DNA of 64,000 nucleotides from Dysgonomonas sp. UBA7710 (GTDB lineage Bacteria > Bacteroidota > Bacteroidia > Bacteroidales > Dysgonomonadaceae): contig NZ_DLFW01000018.1 of the NCBI RefSeq assembly GCF_002482385.1, positions 57,741 to 121,740 on the forward strand, written 5' to 3'. Numbering within the stretch: the first letter of the stretch is position 1; each line of letters opens with the position of its first letter. Positions 1 to 7,829 of this stretch are shown here, piece by piece. Below the pieces are notes generated by a model. That model had not been told where the DNA came from. It did no database searches and saw only the letters and a list, made by a program, of their open reading frames with translations. The position numbers were made by a program, and so were the translations under genes.

Positions 1-257
1 TGAGTATCCATAGTTTGGGAAAGGTAGTAGTATGCATTGTTTTCTAAAATCTTAAAGTTGAATATACTGGAAGAGTCCATTGGCATATATTCATAGACTT
101 TGTCGTTCACCTTGAACAGGATCTGAAGGATTGGAACAATCAAAGCAAAGGAGAATACATTGAGGAATGCGCTCAGTATATTAAACAAGATATTGAGTCC
201 TACTTGCCTTTTGTATGGCGGAACAAACCGCCTGATCAGTGAAATAAAATCGTTCAT
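1..257 (-). CDS. ABC transporter, N-terminal part (permease/ATPase exporter), truncated by window edge
   Basis: The reading frame starts at an ATG at 255-257 on the minus strand and runs open to the window edge, giving about 85 residues that begin MNDFISLIRRFVPPYKRQVG. A basic, proline-containing N-terminus followed by a first hydrophobic segment (LNILFNILSAFLNVFSFALI) is typical of the fused membrane/ATPase half-transporters (MsbA-like exporters) of Bacteroidales. The nucleotide-binding domain lies outside the window, so the function rests on the N-terminal similarity alone. An MsbA-like lipid or drug flippase is the likeliest family; substrate unknown. A 600-base gap with repeat elements lies upstream. 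Confidence 0.7.
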   Translation of the reverse strand, partial: MNDFISLIRRFVPPYKRQVGLNILFNILSAFLNVFSFALIVPILQILFKVNDKVYEYMPMDSSSIFNFKILENNAYYYLSQTMDT

Positions 258-449
258 CAAAAGATGTTTAGTTAATAAAAAGTATAGCCTCAGGAGAGGC
301 TATTGCAAAAACGGGTGCAAGTTAGCTATAATTCTTCTCTTAATGAATATCTTTTGCCTATTTTCACTAATATGACGAACAATTACAAAGAAAATTAGCA
401 ACCTTTTTTACTCTGAAAGGATAATCAGTTCTTTCTATATTTGATGTAT

Positions 450-725
450 AAAAGGCAACACTTTTTTCAGTTAACAGTAAACAGTCATCAGTTAACAACT
501 TTTATCCCGTTTCTTGTCTACACGCGCTCGCGCAGACGTCCCGTCTGTGTGTTGCGTAGCAAACATTTTTGCCCTGTCAACAAGACACGGACTGGAAGTC
601 CGCGCCAGCGGGGGCCCGCATGGCGCAGTAACTTGTAACTCTTAAAAAAGTAACAAAGGTTACAGCTTTTACGCATTTCAATTATTGAATCCTTAAACAT
701 TAAATTTTTAAATCCTAAATCCAAT
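450..725. repeat. Intergenic mosaic repeat, copy A
   Basis: This non-coding stretch contains a degenerate GGTAAC unit (AAAAGGCAACAC at about 450-461), a string of GTTAACAGT-type words (470-500), a 52-bp block (525-576) identical to 26489-26540, and a second unit AGTAACAAAGGTTACAG (650-665). The GTTACC-type units point left, toward the ABC transporter start. Short open frames here (for example 441-638 and 518-724) share translated tails with frames in the copy at 26.4-26.6 kb, as expected of repeat DNA rather than genes. Nothing else is recognisable in 258-789. Confidence 0.7.
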
Positions 726-789
726 ACTTCAAAGAACTATCAACTAAAGGCGATCTGCCAAATACATAGATAAAGATTTTTGATAAAGT

Positions 790-829
790 TAAATAAAAAC
801 GGGACTATCTTACTATAGATAGTCCCGTT
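790..829 (-). terminator. Rho-independent terminator of the GH127 gene
   Basis: A perfect 13-bp stem (798-810 with 817-829, AACGGGACTATCT) with a 6-base loop lies 28 bases past the GH127 stop. On the minus strand it is followed by a T-rich run (TTTTATTT). Confidence 0.85.
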
Positions 830-856
830 CCGAATAAAACTCAAATAAATACAAAG

Positions 857-2911
857 TTACTCGTATGATGCCGGGAAAGAAGTTATCCTTAACCGGGCTG
901 TACCCATAGGTACGAGCGTAATATCATCCACCCGGGATGATTTTTCACAGTCTTCGTTGGGCAATACTCCACATAACTTATATTGATCTAATTTCCAAGA
1001 CGGTACTTGTCTCCCTTTTGCCTTTATTACAAGAGGAGAGTTTTGCTGGGTAAAAGGATAGTTATCCGCAGGCCATGCCCTCTTTTCAACAACAAGGTTG
1101 CTGAATGGTTTCTCCGGATCTAAAACCAAGGCGTAATTCCATGCTGTCTTGGGATATATTTCGTATGACGGCCATTTGGACGGGTCGGCACTTTCCTGCC
1201 ATTTCGAGTCCCAGATGGCGCTTTCTTTACTATCCACTTTCTTGTATTCTTCATCAATATTGAGAGATAAAGTCAAAGGACCGTAATTAACGCTTACGCT
1301 ATTTTTGTTCACCTGCCATGTTTTCAGCGAGAATTCCATCGGATAGGTAACTTTTACGATATCCCCATTGCTCCATTCACGGTTAATACACGCATATTTA
1401 CCTGCAACCAGATCGGCAGAGATTTTCTTACCGTTTATTTCCAGTTGTGCATCCTTTGTCCATGACGGGATACGAAGATAGAATGGAAATCTCACCTTCT
1501 TCGGTGCGCTTACTTTAAACTGGATTGCTCCGTCAAACGGATATTGCGTATCTTCACCGATAGTGATCTCAGTGCCGTCACCTACTTTTACTTTTGCCTC
1601 GCAGGCTGCATAGATGGCTGCTGCAACGCCATTATCAGGAGTAGCAAGAATCAGGTTCTCTATAAAATAAGGCCAGCCTTGCGCGTGATTGTGCTGACAG
1701 CAACGGCTGCTGAACGGGTTCATTGCAAGAAAAGGCCCTCCGTTGTCAATACCCGGTTTGTGGTTTTCCGAATCGCTCTGCACATGGTTCGGACAGGTAA
1801 TATAACGTAAAGATTTCAGGTCGGGCATCATGGACGCGGGATAGGAATTGAACGCGATATTTTCGCAATGTTCCGCCCACAACGGGTCTCCGGTGTACCA
1901 CAACATCATTTCATCCGAAGCCATTTGTTCTACAAAACCGCATGTTTCCGTACCCTGACGGGGATCTATATACCCCATCCGGGCATTCTCATCTGCGCCG
2001 AACATACCCCCCGATACTTGTCCGAATGTGCGGCGTATAAGATCATGTACGTTGTAGGTGGCGTGAAGATGCGCCGGGTCTTTGGTGAGCATATAGTAGG
2101 TCGCAGGTTCCCGGAAGCCTTGCGCTATATTTACGTTATGCCAGTTAGGAAGACTGGAATCGAGCATCCAGTTAGCAGTATTGCGGTGTATTTTGTGAAC
2201 CAGTTCCAAGAGGAAAGAGTCTCCGGTGATATTGTATAGCCAATATACGCTATAAATATTGTCCCCTCCTCTGGAATTTTCCCAGTAGTCTTTCAGGAAT
2301 TTTTCGTCAGGAACAGTCAGTTGCCATTTGAAATAGTTGGTCATCAGGTCTATTACGCGTTTGTCATTCGAATATTCGTAATAGGATTGCAGGCACCATA
2401 ACATTATCATGTTGGCCCAAAGCTCCCTCTTCCCGTCTCTTTCATTGACCGGACCGAAATATCCGTCGGCTTGCTGGCTTTTTATGGCTGCTTCTATCCA
2501 TATTTTCGTTTCGGCAAGCATTTTCGGATCATTAAGAATGTAGGCCATATTGCCATATCCTTTGAGCCAGTAAGGGACTTCTTCCCATCCGTACTCTCCT
2601 CCGGCATTGAGCCACGCATTGTTCTTTTTGTTGAGCCATGCGCTGATTTCGCCCAGTTGCCCGGCTAGTCCGTCGCGCTGTAGTTCGAGCATACGTTTTG
2701 TCCAGCCTTTAGGTTGTACTTTTCCGACAGGTAATTTTATAAAATTATTAGGTAGTAAAGGAGCCCTGTTACTTGTATAATGACTGTTAAGGGCCTTTAC
2801 TGAGGGGCGGTTTACGATTGTAACATCAGTGTCACCTCCCGATGCAGAAATACTATTACTGCATAAAAGGAGTATGACTGCGATTAAGCTGTTTAAAAGA
2901 CCATTTTTCAT
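857..2911 (-). CDS. GH127-family (DUF1680) beta-L-arabinofuranosidase-like hydrolase
   Basis: The 684-residue exported protein has an N-terminal signal peptide (first about 24 residues, MKNGLLNSLIAVILLLCSNS). The body matches the DUF1680/GH127 (alpha/alpha)6-barrel architecture. The family's zinc-thiolate catalytic site can be read: Glu308, Glu322 and Cys324 in the GTETCGF motif, and the Cys404-Cys405 pair in SSRCCQHN. In characterised GH127 enzymes these cysteines bind zinc and one acts as nucleophile to release beta-linked L-arabinofuranose, as found on hydroxyproline-rich plant glycoproteins. Relatives include aceric-acid hydrolases of rhamnogalacturonan II, so the substrate is not fixed by sequence. 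It is the last gene of a minus-strand cluster with a GH2 and a DUF4965 protein, but a hairpin in the 118-base gap upstream suggests partly separate expression. Confidence 0.85.
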   Translation of the reverse strand: MKNGLLNSLIAVILLLCSNSISASGGDTDVTIVNRPSVKALNSHYTSNRAPLLPNNFIKLPVGKVQPKGWTKRMLELQRDGLAGQLGEISAWLNKKNNAWLNAGGEYGWEEVPYWLKGYGNMAYILNDPKMLAETKIWIEAAIKSQQADGYFGPVNERDGKRELWANMIMLWCLQSYYEYSNDKRVIDLMTNYFKWQLTVPDEKFLKDYWENSRGGDNIYSVYWLYNITGDSFLLELVHKIHRNTANWMLDSSLPNWHNVNIAQGFREPATYYMLTKDPAHLHATYNVHDLIRRTFGQVSGGMFGADENARMGYIDPRQGTETCGFVEQMASDEMMLWYTGDPLWAEHCENIAFNSYPASMMPDLKSLRYITCPNHVQSDSENHKPGIDNGGPFLAMNPFSSRCCQHNHAQGWPYFIENLILATPDNGVAAAIYAACEAKVKVGDGTEITIGEDTQYPFDGAIQFKVSAPKKVRFPFYLRIPSWTKDAQLEINGKKISADLVAGKYACINREWSNGDIVKVTYPMEFSLKTWQVNKNSVSVNYGPLTLSLNIDEEYKKVDSKESAIWDSKWQESADPSKWPSYEIYPKTAWNYALVLDPEKPFSNLVVEKRAWPADNYPFTQQNSPLVIKAKGRQVPSWKLDQYKLCGVLPNEDCEKSSRVDDITLVPMGTARLRITSFPASYE

Positions 2912-2967
2912 ATGTATTATTTAAAATTTATTTTATATAACCGGTAATGTTTTGCTGAAGAAAAATA

Positions 2968-2998
2968 ATTGTACCGGACTGTCACAGCCCAGTACAAT
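2968..2998 (-). terminator. Hairpin after the DUF4965 gene
   Basis: The stem ATTGTAC...GTACAAT (2968-2974 with 2992-2998) has additional inner G-C pairing and is followed on the minus strand by TTTTTC. It may stop or reduce transcription between the DUF4965 gene and GH127. Confidence 0.6.
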
Positions 2999-3029
2999 GT
3001 AAAAGTATTTATTTAATTACTATAGAAAA

Positions 3030-5507
3030 TTATTTTGTCATTCTGTCGTTCAGCATTTTAATGTAATATCCGCCGACTACCGAGCGGGCTTTGAATCCGA
3101 CATGTGTTTTACTGTCCGTATTGTACCAGTCGGTCATAGGTACACGGTCGGTCGTTTCATTCATAAATTTATGCAATGGAGTGATAAATTTCAGGAATGT
3201 CGCGTTATCATCAGCCAATGTCGCAGTCCAGATGATCCAGTCGGCCTTCGTATAGTTTTTCCTGCTGTCGAGCGGCAAACCGTATTCATTCTGTTTGGTC
3301 AGATAATAAGGAAGTTCTTTCTGAGCCACAGATTCAGGGAATATATTCAATTTGAGTATCTTGTTCCATATCAAATTGTATTTCTGGCTCCATGTTCCCG
3401 GCTGGTCGAATGTCAGGCGGTAGTGGTCGCCATCATCAGCCATTTTCATCCATTCCTGCGCCATTTCCTTAGCTTTGGCTGTATATTTTTCAGCGATGTC
3501 TTTCTTTCCGAGCATATCTGCCAGGTACCCGTAAGAAGCGATACCCATAATTGCTTTCACCGAAAGGTTTACATTGTGGGCGAAGTGACCGGCAAAGTCG
3601 TCGGTACAAAGTTGATTTTCCGGATCGAGTCCTTTTTCTACAAGGTAATCTGTCCATGTGGTCAGTACATCCCAGTGTTTTTCAGCATATTTTGCATTTC
3701 CTTCCACAGCAGCTATAGCGGCAGTCAGAGCAAGCATGTTACCACCTTCTTCTACAGGCATGTCACCACCGTATGTTTGTCCGTTAGCCCAAGGATATGT
3801 GCCAACATCGTGTGCAGGAAACGGTTTAACCCATTTACCACTTTCGCTGTAATAGAAGATATGGTTGAGCAAACCTTTTGCCAGTTCCGGATTGTAGTAC
3901 AGGAATAACGGAGCGGAAGGATAAGTTACATCTACCGTTCCGATAGATCCGTTACTATTGTTTTCTTTAGATAGAAATAACAGGTCTCCGTTTGGCGCTT
4001 CTACAAGCTTATGGGCGGATATGGCCTGACGATAAGCCAGCGCACACAATTCGGCATATTCTTTTCCTCCGGCCTGAGCGGCTTCATTCATCAGTTTGAA
4101 GTCGAAGTCGCTGCATTTGTTGCTTAGGCTGGTAAACTCTTTATTGGCTTCAACAAAAGCCTGCTCTATAGATTTGTCGCCTTTCTTATTCCAGTATGGG
4201 CGAAGATTTTCTTCAAAATACTGGATAGAATAAATATCGTCGTATCCGATAAGTACTTTTCCTGACGCGGATTTACCGCTACCAAGAGTCTGCGATATAG
4301 CCAGGCTGGCATTGTCTTTAGAACTTACATCCCCTGCAAGTTTTCCGTTCTTTACAAAATCGTTTCTCATCTGATAAGGGTCACCTACATTATATGTAGA
4401 GTTGTTTTTCTCTCCACTTAGATAGAAATAACCCCAGTCGATACGGATATCGTCACCTCTTTTTCCCAGGACTTTCTGGTTGGTGCTTCCTGTTTTGAGG
4501 AACAGCAGCCCGTCTTTTTCAAATCCTTCGGCTTTACTTTCCTGAGATGGAATATTTAATGCCCAGTTTGGTGCGGCTTCGAAATAGATTTGAACGTCAT
4601 GTTCCTTACCATCCAGTGAATTGATATCATACGAAATATAATTTACCGGACGTGATACGAGATTCAGGTCATCCATGAGCAGTGGTGCAAGGAAAGAGAG
4701 TTTCAGTTCCACATTTCCACACTCGAAAGTATAATGGGTCTGGGTTGCCTGTACATCAGCCGATTTCTGTACAGCTGTTGTACTCAGGAATGTTTCAATG
4801 TCATCTTCCACATAGATGCCAAAATCCACGAGAGCTCCTCCCATTTTGTTGTGACAATGTGCTGCAATGACATTCTTGCCTGCTTTTAGCGTACTTTTCA
4901 CTTCATCGCTGAGTGTGATCTGTACATCTTTCCTCCATTCATATCCCGTCTTTACCACCTGTATGCCGTTGATGTACAGTTCGAAGATATCGTCATGTGA
5001 ATATATAAGGAATACTTTTTTATCGGACAGGTCTTTATCCAGATTTATATTCCGGCGTACCCATATGTCTTTGGTTTCCCATAGCGTGTTTACATTGGTT
5101 TCCTCCGGCGTACCGAATGCGGCTTGTCCTTCTTTCCATGCATTATCGTTAAATTCGGCTTTTTCCCAGCCTTTAGCCGGAGCATTGAATGTATATTTGC
5201 CTGTCCAGGCTGTTGTTACAGACATGCCTGCTACAGCTTTTATAGGAGTTTGTTCTACGCCCATAAAACGATATGCTTCTCCATCGACACGTATCACCCC
5301 TAATAGAGGGAATTCCTTGCCTGTCCAGTGTTTCACTGATTCATCATACAAATTATCGGTTGCCGACCACGCTGAGGTGTAAGGGTCAATCGTTACCAAT
5401 GGGTAAGCGGGCGCCCGTAAATCGTTTTTAATAATCTGTGCCGGTTCTTTAGTGCCGCCGCAACTGAATAGCCCGGTGAGGCATAAGAGATAAAGTAAAT
5501 TTTTCAT
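3030..5507 (-). CDS. DUF4964/DUF5127/DUF4965/DUF1793 'glutaminase-A-like' lipoprotein
   Basis: The 825-residue lipoprotein has lipobox LFSC with Cys16. The visible order is: a DUF4964-type start (about 30-80, APAYPLVTIDPYTSAWS); a GH2-like galactose-binding beta sandwich inserted at about 100-235 (NDNAWKEGQAAFGT, DIWVRRNINL, GALVDFGIYV); a DUF5127 region (about 240-470); and the DUF4965/DUF1793 alpha/alpha-barrel half (about 480-825) with the AEHWD-like helices, CTDDFAGHF and DWIIWTATLAD. Databases call such proteins glutaminases after fungal GtaA. Here the company of GH2 and GH127, the lipid anchor and the carbohydrate-binding insert suggest a glycoside hydrolase or glycan-binding role instead; this is inference. 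Its start lies 10 bases past the GH2 stop, so the two are co-transcribed. Confidence 0.75.
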   Translation of the reverse strand: MKNLLYLLCLTGLFSCGGTKEPAQIIKNDLRAPAYPLVTIDPYTSAWSATDNLYDESVKHWTGKEFPLLGVIRVDGEAYRFMGVEQTPIKAVAGMSVTTAWTGKYTFNAPAKGWEKAEFNDNAWKEGQAAFGTPEETNVNTLWETKDIWVRRNINLDKDLSDKKVFLIYSHDDIFELYINGIQVVKTGYEWRKDVQITLSDEVKSTLKAGKNVIAAHCHNKMGGALVDFGIYVEDDIETFLSTTAVQKSADVQATQTHYTFECGNVELKLSFLAPLLMDDLNLVSRPVNYISYDINSLDGKEHDVQIYFEAAPNWALNIPSQESKAEGFEKDGLLFLKTGSTNQKVLGKRGDDIRIDWGYFYLSGEKNNSTYNVGDPYQMRNDFVKNGKLAGDVSSKDNASLAISQTLGSGKSASGKVLIGYDDIYSIQYFEENLRPYWNKKGDKSIEQAFVEANKEFTSLSNKCSDFDFKLMNEAAQAGGKEYAELCALAYRQAISAHKLVEAPNGDLLFLSKENNSNGSIGTVDVTYPSAPLFLYYNPELAKGLLNHIFYYSESGKWVKPFPAHDVGTYPWANGQTYGGDMPVEEGGNMLALTAAIAAVEGNAKYAEKHWDVLTTWTDYLVEKGLDPENQLCTDDFAGHFAHNVNLSVKAIMGIASYGYLADMLGKKDIAEKYTAKAKEMAQEWMKMADDGDHYRLTFDQPGTWSQKYNLIWNKILKLNIFPESVAQKELPYYLTKQNEYGLPLDSRKNYTKADWIIWTATLADDNATFLKFITPLHKFMNETTDRVPMTDWYNTDSKTHVGFKARSVVGGYYIKMLNDRMTK

Positions 5508-5517
5508 TTATATATAT

Positions 5518-7320
5518 TTATTTCAATGAATTACATATTTCCAGGTTAATTTGTCTTAGTCGGGGTTCTTCCAGTTTGATAACCTTACGGTCGTATGTCA
5601 TCAATCCGTTTACCTCTCCTTCTACATCGGTTGTCTGGGTATAAACTGCGGCTGTGAATCCTCTTTTGATAAAGCCTTTCAATGCTTCTGCATATTTGAT
5701 ATATTCATCCGTAACTTCTTTCGAATTTTTAAACTGAACATATCCCCAGTTTTTGTCAGTCTGCCAAAGGTGATTTTCGAGAGGTAAGCCGATACCACCG
5801 TATTCTCCCAGTACATTCGCTCTTTTGGCATCAAAAAGATACATATCCGGTCCCGGATAGTTGTGCAGGTCTATCATATCTCCTACATGGTAATGATTAC
5901 CGCCACTGGCAGGATTTACCAGACGGGAAGGGTCGTGATTCTTTGTCCATGCCACAATTTCAGGCGTTTTGAATTGTCCCCATGCTTCATTAAACGGAAC
6001 CCATGCTACAATTGAAGGATATGAAATCAGATAATCCATTATTTCTCTCCATTCTTTGCGATATATGTTTTCAGACTCGATAGAGCGCTGTACTTCCACG
6101 CCATCGAAATATTTTTGGCTTTGCCACTGGGGAGACGGCCCTCCATTAGGCATATCCTGCCATACAAGGATTCCCAGACGGTCGCAATGTGTGTACCAGC
6201 GAGCAGGCTCAACCTTTACATGCTTGCGGATCATATTGAATCCGAAATCCTTTGTTTTCTGAATATCATATGCCAGCGCTTCATCGGTAGGAGCAGTATA
6301 TAGTCCATCAGGCCACCAACCCTGGTCTAACGGGCCGAACTGAAAATAATCTTTGTTATTCAACTGAAAACGGTAGATACCATTGGTGTCTCTTTTCGAT
6401 GAGATTTTACGCATGGCAGCATAGCTTTTCACTTTATCAGCCGCCTTGCCATTATTGTATAGGGTAACTTCCAAATCATACAGGAACGGGGATTCGGGAG
6501 ACCAAAGCTTTAAATCGGGAATGTTTATATCAGTAGACTGTCCTGCGGCAAATTTGCTTGTTGCTACAGTTTTCGCTCCGTCTTTTACTGTCACCTCTAC
6601 TATATCTCCGGTGGTAGTGCCTTCTGTACAGATGTCAATTGATAATTGGTTGTTGTCTATATTTGGAATTGTTTTGATGGCTGCAATGTGCTTTTGCGCC
6701 ACAGGTTCCATCCATACAGTCTGCCAGATGCCCGATACAGGAGTGTACCAGATGCCATGCGGATTCTTGATTTGTTTTCCCCTGGCCTGGTCGCCGTCAT
6801 CTGTAGGGTCCCAAACTTTGACTACCAGTTTTTGATTTCCGGAAGTCAGATAAGGTGTGATGTCGAAACTGAACGGAGTATATCCTCCGGTATGGGAACC
6901 GATTTTGATGTCATTTATAAACACTTCGGTTTTCCAGTCTACCGCGCCAAAATGCAATAGGATATTCTTTCCTTTCCAATTTGAAGGAACGGTAAAAGTA
7001 CGTTTATACCATAGTTCTTTTTCTTTACCCAGTTCTTTTTGCACTCCGGACAAACTTGACTCCACAGCAAAAGGAACTAATATCTGTCCGTCGAATTGCT
7101 GAGGCTCTTGTTTGCCTACAGGCAGTATAGCATATTCCCATAACCCATTCAGATTCGTCCAGTCTGAGCGCTCCATGATCGGGCGGGGATATTCAGGTAA
7201 TACATTGTTCGGATTAAGGGTTTCCGCCCACTTGGTTTTAAGTTTATCTCCTACAGGCTTCCATTGAGCAAATAAACTGGTGCTCGATAAGACCAAAGCT
7301 AAAATAAGAATCTTCTTCAT
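5518..7320 (-). CDS. GH2 family exo-glycosidase (beta-galactosidase/beta-glucuronidase type)
   Basis: The 600-residue protein has a signal peptide (MKKILILALVLSSTSLFA-Q), an N-terminal sugar-binding jelly roll (about 45-205), an Ig-like domain (about 210-310) and a TIM barrel. The acid/base glutamate is Glu445 in the VPFNEAWGQ motif and the nucleophile is Glu506 in VLGEYGGIG, both in the canonical GH2 setting. It is much shorter than E. coli LacZ and resembles the compact Bacteroidales GH2 enzymes that lack the C-terminal domains. Specificity cannot be read from sequence: beta-galactosidase, beta-glucuronidase or alpha-L-arabinopyranosidase activity are all known in GH2. It is the first gene of the GH2-DUF4965-GH127 cluster. 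Confidence 0.85.
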   Translation of the reverse strand: MKKILILALVLSSTSLFAQWKPVGDKLKTKWAETLNPNNVLPEYPRPIMERSDWTNLNGLWEYAILPVGKQEPQQFDGQILVPFAVESSLSGVQKELGKEKELWYKRTFTVPSNWKGKNILLHFGAVDWKTEVFINDIKIGSHTGGYTPFSFDITPYLTSGNQKLVVKVWDPTDDGDQARGKQIKNPHGIWYTPVSGIWQTVWMEPVAQKHIAAIKTIPNIDNNQLSIDICTEGTTTGDIVEVTVKDGAKTVATSKFAAGQSTDINIPDLKLWSPESPFLYDLEVTLYNNGKAADKVKSYAAMRKISSKRDTNGIYRFQLNNKDYFQFGPLDQGWWPDGLYTAPTDEALAYDIQKTKDFGFNMIRKHVKVEPARWYTHCDRLGILVWQDMPNGGPSPQWQSQKYFDGVEVQRSIESENIYRKEWREIMDYLISYPSIVAWVPFNEAWGQFKTPEIVAWTKNHDPSRLVNPASGGNHYHVGDMIDLHNYPGPDMYLFDAKRANVLGEYGGIGLPLENHLWQTDKNWGYVQFKNSKEVTDEYIKYAEALKGFIKRGFTAAVYTQTTDVEGEVNGLMTYDRKVIKLEEPRLRQINLEICNSLK

Positions 7321-7629
7321 TTAAATAAGGTGTTTACTTTTAGGTATTATACAATATGATTTTATCATTGAATTAAATTTGATATTACTTACTATAATCT
7401 ATTATGTTTTCTGATATATGCAGGCATTTACTACTCCTTCGTTTTATGGTTTTACATCAATCCTTTATCTGGATGCTTTATCTATTTTCTCATTTAACTG
7501 AATATTACAAATGTACTCTGATGTACCTGAAAAGGCTGAAATTTATTGTTCAAAAAATATAAATATCAGGTCACAACCCCTTTTGAATCGGTTAATTAGC
7601 ATATAAAAAATGAAAAAGGGGGCATTTTC
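7321..7629. other. Intergenic region upstream of the GH2 cluster
   Basis: No gene is visible. On the minus strand a TACATTTG box (plus-strand 7508-7515) matches the Bacteroidota -7 consensus TAnnTTTG, without a -33 TTTG at the usual distance, as expected of an activator-dependent promoter. It overlaps a small palindrome (GTACTCTGATGTAC). The assignment to the GH2 cluster is tentative. Confidence 0.35.
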
Positions 7630-7660
7630 TTTGTTTTTTAATAAAAATGATATACTTTTG
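7630..7660 (+). promoter_or_regulatory. Promoter of tRNA-Gln(TTG)
   Basis: The -33 box TTTG (7630-7633) and -7 box TACTTTTG (7653-7660) are separated by 19 bases, a full match to the Bacteroidota primary sigma consensus. The tRNA starts 25 bases downstream. Confidence 0.75.
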
Positions 7661-7685
7661 TACCGCCTTTTTAAGGTAATAGGAT

Positions 7686-7756
7686 TGTCTCATGGTGTAA
7701 TGGTAGCACTGCAGATTTTGGTTCTGCCTGTCTAAGTTCGAATCTTAGTGAGACAA
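7686..7756 (+). tRNA. tRNA-Gln (anticodon TTG)
   Basis: The acceptor stem TGTCTCA/TGAGACA, anticodon stem GCAGA/TCTGC around loop TTTTGGT (anticodon TTG), and T arm with GTTCGAATC are all present. The U1-A72 pair is that expected for a bacterial tRNA-Gln. CCA is not encoded. It is nearly identical to the inverted tRNA-Gln(CTG) at 10823-10893, with one anticodon change and a compensated change in the T stem. Confidence 0.95.
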
Positions 7757-7760
7757 CAGG

Positions 7761-7810
7761 ATAAAAAGATAAAACTGTATATTTTGCAATATACAGTTTT
7801 ATCTTTTTAT
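7761..7810. terminator. Bidirectional terminator, perfect 23-bp stem
   Basis: The 50-base segment is a perfect hairpin: 7761-7783 pairs with 7788-7810 around the loop TTGC. Both outer ends are A/T-rich, so it can terminate the tRNA transcript on the plus strand and the P-type ATPase transcript on the minus strand. Confidence 0.85.
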
Positions 7811-7829
7811 GTGAGATTGTGGATCTGAA

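Noticed and set aside
160..375. 71-codon plus-strand frame opposite the ABC transporter start
   Set aside because: The minus-strand frame gives a typical transporter N-terminus; this one does not resemble a known protein and has no support.
441..724. Short open frames on both strands (65 and 68 codons)
   Set aside because: They lie in the mosaic repeat; the same translated tail appears in the repeat at 26.4-26.6 kb, and no start signal or family match is visible.
3102..3908. 268-codon open frame antisense to the DUF4965 gene
   Set aside because: A shadow frame with no recognisable motif; the minus-strand gene carries family motifs through this whole stretch.
3030..5507. Calling the DUF4965 protein a true glutaminase
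   Set aside because: The name comes from a distant fungal protein; the operon and the sugar-binding insert give no support for glutamine hydrolysis.
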